Positions 60,026 to 64,000 of a stretch of 64,000 nt of DNA are shown here, in pieces (within the stretch, counting starts at the first letter, position 1; the number at the start of each line of letters is the position of its first letter). The notes below the pieces were generated by a model. The model saw only the letters and a program-made list of their open reading frames with translations, was not told the origin of the DNA and ran no database searches. The position numbers were made by a program, and so were the translations under genes. The stretch spans positions 8,223,501-8,287,500 of the forward strand of contig NZ_CP012159.1 in the NCBI RefSeq assembly GCF_001189295.1. The letters are read 5' to 3'. Origin of the DNA: Chondromyces crocatus (GTDB lineage Bacteria; Myxococcota_A; Polyangia; Polyangiales; Polyangiaceae).

Positions 60026-60099
60026 GCGTCCATAGCTCAGCTGGATAGAGCATCGGCCTACGAAGCCGGGGGTCGGAAGTTCGAATCTTCCTGGACGCG
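60026..60099 (+). tRNA. tRNA-Arg (anticodon ACG)
   Basis: A 74-nt cloverleaf: acceptor GCGTCCA with TGGACGC, D stem GCTC/GAGC, anticodon stem and loop GGC-CTACGAA-GCC with anticodon ACG, T stem GGAAG/CTTCC with loop TTCGAAT, discriminator G. CCA is not encoded. A34 of this tRNA is the standard substrate of TadA, whose gene follows 72 bp later on the same strand. Confidence 0.95.
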
Positions 60100-60171
60100 C
60101 AAAGCCATCGATATTCGAGTAAGACGACCGTACGACGGGCGTCACGACGGAATACGACGCTCACGGTAGCT

Positions 60172-60678
60172 GTGAACAACGCCTTGGTAGACCAGTCGTG
60201 GATGCTGGTAGCCATTAACGAGGCGAAGTCAGCAGCGCAGAGTGGGGACGTTCCGGTTGGCGCCGTTCTCGTCGATGCTTCGGGGAAGCAACTCGGCACT
60301 GGTCGAAATCGACGCGAAGTCGACCAGGATCCGACGGCTCATGCCGAACTCGAAGCGCTACGCGCGGCCACGCGAGCCTTGGGGCATTGGAGGCTGGCGG
60401 GGGCAACGCTCTACGTGACCCTCGAGCCTTGTCCGATGTGCGCAGGAGCATTGGTCAACGCGAGGATCGCTCGGCTCGTCTATGGCTGCACCGACCCCAA
60501 GGCTGGAGCGGTGGACACCCTGTTCGCCATCGGACGGGACCTCCGGCTCAACCACCGCTTCACCACGACAGGCGGAGTGCTTGCGGATGAGTGTCAGGCG
60601 CTCCTGAGAGATTTCTTCGCTCAATTGCGACACAGGAATCGCTCTGCTGGCTCACCCCACGACGTCCAAGGGTCATGA
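60172..60678 (+). CDS. tadA: tRNA-specific adenosine deaminase
   Basis: A 168-residue zinc deaminase from a GTG at 60172. It has the zinc and proton-transfer site HAE in DPTAHAELEAL and the second zinc motif PCPMCAGAL, along with GDVPVGAVLVD and LRLNHRF typical of TadA. It converts A34 of tRNA-Arg(ACG) to inosine, letting one tRNA read CGU, CGC and CGA. The gene is essential in most bacteria. It is immediately downstream of that very tRNA, and no terminator is visible between them, so co-transcription is likely. Confidence 0.95.
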   Translation: MNNALVDQSWMLVAINEAKSAAQSGDVPVGAVLVDASGKQLGTGRNRREVDQDPTAHAELEALRAATRALGHWRLAGATLYVTLEPCPMCAGALVNARIARLVYGCTDPKAGAVDTLFAIGRDLRLNHRFTTTGGVLADECQALLRDFFAQLRHRNRSAGSPHDVQGS

Positions 60679-60903
60679 CCGCTACGAAGCGGTAGGGACC
60701 ATCAGCGGCGATGCGAAGGACCGCGAAGCCAGCCCCTCCTCTAGCCCTCTCCCATCCGTCTGTCCCGTCCGTTACGAACCGCTTGGGCTCGCAGAGCGTC
60801 AACGAACGCTCCCCTGCCGAAGCCCATCATCATAGCGCCCTTCCTGGACTTCAGCGGCGGCTCATCTGGCTCTCTCTGAAAAGAGCACACCCGCGGAAAG
60901 CGG

Positions 60904-63255
60904 CTATTCCCCATCAGGCGCGACGTCAGGCTCATCAGCACCTGCAAAGTCGCCGTGGGAAGGTCGAGACGCAGGACCCCGCAAGGGCATCGGGTGCCCT
61001 CTCACCGCCGTTTCCGTCAAGCCCTCCTCGAGCTCTTCCTCCGTGATCCACTTCCGCTTGGCGGCGGTTTCCATCAGCTTGCGGAGGTAACGAGTCCACC
61101 CCTGAGACACGGCGCCACCCGCTGCGAAATGCTGGATACGGGGGTTCGGAAGGATCGATGCCAGGTACAGACACTGGCTCAACGAGAGGTGCGCGGCCGA
61201 AGTATTGAAATAGTGCTGTGCGGCCGAACCGATTCCGTAAACCATCGGACCGAACTCTGCCACATTGAGGTAGAGTTCCATGATCTGGTCCTTGGTCAGC
61301 TCCTGCTCCAGATAGCTGGTGAGCACAGCCTCCTGAAGCTTCCTCGAGAGCGTCTTGGATCGCTCGAGGTACAGGTTCTTCGCGAGCTGCATGCTGATCG
61401 TACTGGCTCCGCGTACGAATCGCCGCTGCTTGAGGTTCTCTCGAATGGAGTTCTTGATCGCTTCCTGATCGAATCCACCGTGACGACGGAACCCGCTATC
61501 CTCCGTCGTCATCACCGCGACCTCCATGAATCGAGAGATCGAGCCGTAGGAGACCCATTGCGAGGTCCCAGGCCCGATGTTCAGAGAGGTAGCTCGCCCG
61601 TTAGGGTCCGTAACCTTATGCTTGAACGGGGCCCGAAAGCGCTCCACCGAGAGTTCTCGAGGGACCTCGATTAGTTTGCATGTATTCGAGACTCTCCAGT
61701 CGATATGGAAGTCACGCTCCAGCCGGGAAGTGTCGAAGCGCAACTGCCCCTTGATCCCCAGGGTCCCGCCCAGCCTCATGGGCTTTACCTTTTCGACGAT
61801 ACCCTCGGGAAGCGAGTCGAGCATCGCCTGGCAGGAGGTCAATGGGACCTCCGCGTCCCCCTTCATCTGAAAGTGCTTACCAGTCCTGTGGTATTCGCCC
61901 TTCGCCAGAAGCCGAAGGTCATCGAGAGCAAACTCTCCCTCCTTGACCTCCACGTGGGAGCCATCGAGGAGAGCGCTCGCGTCCGCGCGCCAAGCGACGT
62001 TCATTCCCTCAATGGGCACTGCCGAAAGCCCTGAATTCCGGACGGAGAGGTTCTTCAGCGTTCCGCTCCCGCCGAGCTGCAAGGAGCGACCGTCCTCGGA
62101 GAGAACCAGGCGAGCGCGCGTGGTCAGTGTGGTTTTGGCTACATCGAAGAGGCCAAGGTCGCCTTCTCGTACACCAAGAACCGATAGCTTGATCGGGCCA
62201 CCATCGAGTTCGGCCGAGATCTCTTGCGAAATGCCGGCGCCGGTGCGGATGGGAATACGAAGCCGGAAGAGCAGTGGCTGGATCGCAGCACCAGCGCCGC
62301 CGTCATCCGGCCGCCCTTCAGCGATCTCTGACTTCTCCGGGGCCAACTCAGCGACCAATGCTTCATTGGTGCGCTGGATCGTGAGTCTTCCGGGCCCCAG
62401 ACCGAGTTGCCCAGCATTCATATGAAGCTGGCCACGGACTCCCCCCATATTGATGACTGCGTCACCGGCGAGCAGCCCATCCACGGACCCCGCAATGGCC
62501 ACCAGCGCAGAACGCAACGCGATTCCCACATCGTCAGAGGCTCGAGAGCGCTCCTCTTTGCCATCGACTGGTGTATTGCCCTCTGTCGAGACGGCAATAT
62601 CGGCTTCGACCCCCGTGGTTTCGATTGCGGCAATCCGGGGAGGCTGAGTACCCCGGAGTAGAACGATGCGCCCATTGCGAACGGCGAGGCTCGACCCGCG
62701 TACGCCAAGGCGAGCTTCGTCTGCGGTAAGGGTGACCTGCGCCTCATCCTCGGAAAACTGGACTCCAGTCGCCCACAGGGACTCTCGAGGCGCCTCTGCC
62801 TGGTCTTTCCAGTCCAGATTCACCCCGGTCACTTCGGAGGAGAGCCGACGGCCGCCTCCCCCTGCCCTGGAGCTGCCCCTGGAGCGAGCTCGCCACGCCT
62901 GAAGCTCACGGAGAACCGTTTCCCGCGCCCCGACGACGGACACGGTGCCGCCCCGGAGTGTCACGTGGGGGCCGGAGGTTCGCAGAGCGACCTCTATCTC
63001 CGGGAGATGGACCGTCGCGCTCGGCACGTCTTCGAGCCTGAGCGTCGTGTCGAGCAGACGGAATCCACGCCACGTCAGCCGGACGGCGCGAATCTCTGCC
63101 TGCGAATGGTACGCAGTCGCCGCAGTTCTAGCCCGATAACGAACATAGGGTTCGACACCGATAGCGAGGGCCAAGATGAGCCCGATGCCGATGAGCGCCG
63201 CGACCTTGAAGCGAGTCCTCACGCCGTCCCGAAGCGTCGATGCGCGATTTCGCAC
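60904..63255 (-). CDS. GT51 peptidoglycan glycosyltransferase with long N-terminal region
   Basis: About 783 residues from a GTG at 63255 (a GTG at 63222 is also possible). One transmembrane helix (VAALIGIGLILALAIGV) is followed by about 480 residues of beta-rich sequence resembling AsmA/DUF-type envelope proteins. The C-terminal 230 residues form a GT51 domain: catalytic Glu in TTEDSGFRRHGG, then RGASTISMQLAKNLYL, EQELTKDQIMELYLNVAEFG and YGIGSAAQHYF. It polymerises lipid II glycan strands but has no transpeptidase domain, like monofunctional MtgA, though it is three times as long. The N-terminal region is unusual and may span or sense the envelope. Confidence 0.85.
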   Translation of the reverse strand: MRNRASTLRDGVRTRFKVAALIGIGLILALAIGVEPYVRYRARTAATAYHSQAEIRAVRLTWRGFRLLDTTLRLEDVPSATVHLPEIEVALRTSGPHVTLRGGTVSVVGARETVLRELQAWRARSRGSSRAGGGGRRLSSEVTGVNLDWKDQAEAPRESLWATGVQFSEDEAQVTLTADEARLGVRGSSLAVRNGRIVLLRGTQPPRIAAIETTGVEADIAVSTEGNTPVDGKEERSRASDDVGIALRSALVAIAGSVDGLLAGDAVINMGGVRGQLHMNAGQLGLGPGRLTIQRTNEALVAELAPEKSEIAEGRPDDGGAGAAIQPLLFRLRIPIRTGAGISQEISAELDGGPIKLSVLGVREGDLGLFDVAKTTLTTRARLVLSEDGRSLQLGGSGTLKNLSVRNSGLSAVPIEGMNVAWRADASALLDGSHVEVKEGEFALDDLRLLAKGEYHRTGKHFQMKGDAEVPLTSCQAMLDSLPEGIVEKVKPMRLGGTLGIKGQLRFDTSRLERDFHIDWRVSNTCKLIEVPRELSVERFRAPFKHKVTDPNGRATSLNIGPGTSQWVSYGSISRFMEVAVMTTEDSGFRRHGGFDQEAIKNSIRENLKQRRFVRGASTISMQLAKNLYLERSKTLSRKLQEAVLTSYLEQELTKDQIMELYLNVAEFGPMVYGIGSAAQHYFNTSAAHLSLSQCLYLASILPNPRIQHFAAGGAVSQGWTRYLRKLMETAAKRKWITEEELEEGLTETAVRGHPMPLRGPASRPSHGDFAGADEPDVAPDGE

Positions 63256-63303
63256 GCGTAGTGCGCGTGAGTAGGAATACGACTCACATGACGAGTCTAG
63301 ACC

Positions 63304-63340
63304 AAAAAAAAAGCCTGCATCAAGAAGACTTGATGCAGGC
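63304..63340 (-). terminator. Rho-independent terminator of the rRNA operon
   Basis: Perfect 12-bp stem GCCTGCATCAAG / CTTGATGCAGGC with a 4-base loop, followed on the minus strand by nine T residues. It ends about 9 bases after the 5S gene. Confidence 0.95.
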
Positions 63341-63348
63341 AAAAGAAA

Positions 63349-63466
<118 letters not shown>

Positions 63467-63618
63467 AATTGTGGGTGCGTCCATCGCACCTGGAGACCGA
63501 CTCGCGTCGACGTGGCCTAACCACTTTCTCCAGTGCGTCCAGCTGCTGCGTTCTCGCGCTCGCTAGCGTTCTTCGCCACCCGAACTCCGGGCACGATGCT
63601 CAATGATTGCCTTAGAAG
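63467..63618 (-). other. 23S-5S spacer
   Basis: Transcribed spacer of about 150 bp with no tRNA. It contains short inverted repeats (GCGCTCGCTAGCG) likely to be processing signals. Confidence 0.5.

Positions 63619-64000
<382 letters not shown>

Noticed and set aside
60678..60693. ACCGCT/AGCGGT hairpin at the tadA stop as terminator
   Set aside because: Stem is only 6 bp with no T tract and it overlaps the stop codon.
63256..63342. Upstream ATG at 63342 for the GT51 gene
   Set aside because: It lies in the rRNA terminator and adds residues without a ribosome site. A start at 63255 or 63222 is more likely.

Overview
The window is high-GC DNA (about two thirds to 70% G+C over most of its length) with the marks of a large-genome myxobacterium, probably of the Sorangium/Polyangium/Chondromyces side. 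These marks are: three eukaryote-like Ser/Thr kinases, one with a zinc-finger and TPR repeats and paired with a Myxococcales-type sigma factor; at least ten predicted lipoproteins with Gly-, Pro- or Cys-rich linkers; a subtilase with a MYXO-CTERM-like tail; a MopE-type motif protein; and many genes of unknown function. No species can be named from the sequence alone.

Layout. 1-9.6 kb: an incomplete unknown gene at the left edge, a sigma factor / lipoprotein / kinase-TPR set, a CPBP membrane protease preceded by the decayed tail of a paralogue, a PhyH-family dioxygenase, a Uma2-family protein and a lipoprotein. 9.6-22.4 kb: accessory DNA. It has an unknown gene overlapping a 14-codon mini-ORF, a very regular 22-bp minisatellite (27 units), a 2,094-residue Rhs/NHL lipoprotein with a lower-GC C-terminal tip, two related immunity-like genes (the second frameshifted), a displaced mosaic piece of Rhs, and an orphan protein with a degenerate carrier-protein-like start. 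22.7-27.1 kb: a restriction locus of C5-cytosine methyltransferase plus Vsr, convergent with McrC plus McrB. 27.1-29.0 kb: a tandem fusion of two radical SAM units.

29-44.3 kb: lipoproteins, two acyl-CoA dehydrogenases, a collagen-like lipoprotein, a DUF362 protein, a MopE-like lipoprotein, an L,D-transpeptidase, an exported GH13 branching-enzyme-like protein and an aminotransferase. 44.4-52.2 kb: a MoaD/ThiS-like carrier and an AOR-family oxidoreductase flank a kinase / TPR / C-type-lectin lipoprotein operon; then a CBS protein, Cu/Zn SOD and a kinase with an altered catalytic loop. 52.2-59.3 kb: subtilase, biotin-dependent carboxyltransferase, VWA/CoxE protein, PDZ-thioredoxin and a P460-like heme lipoprotein. 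59.3-64 kb: lower-GC spacer with a sigma-70-like promoter, tRNA-Arg(ACG), tadA, a GT51 glycosyltransferase with a long N-terminal extension, then the end of an rRNA operon on the minus strand (terminator, 5S, 3' part of 23S).

The strongest leads are tRNA-Arg(ACG) lying directly upstream of tadA, whose product modifies that tRNA; the C5-methyltransferase/Vsr/McrBC locus, which resembles a LlaJI-like system; the double radical SAM enzyme; and the Rhs cassette with its 22-bp array.
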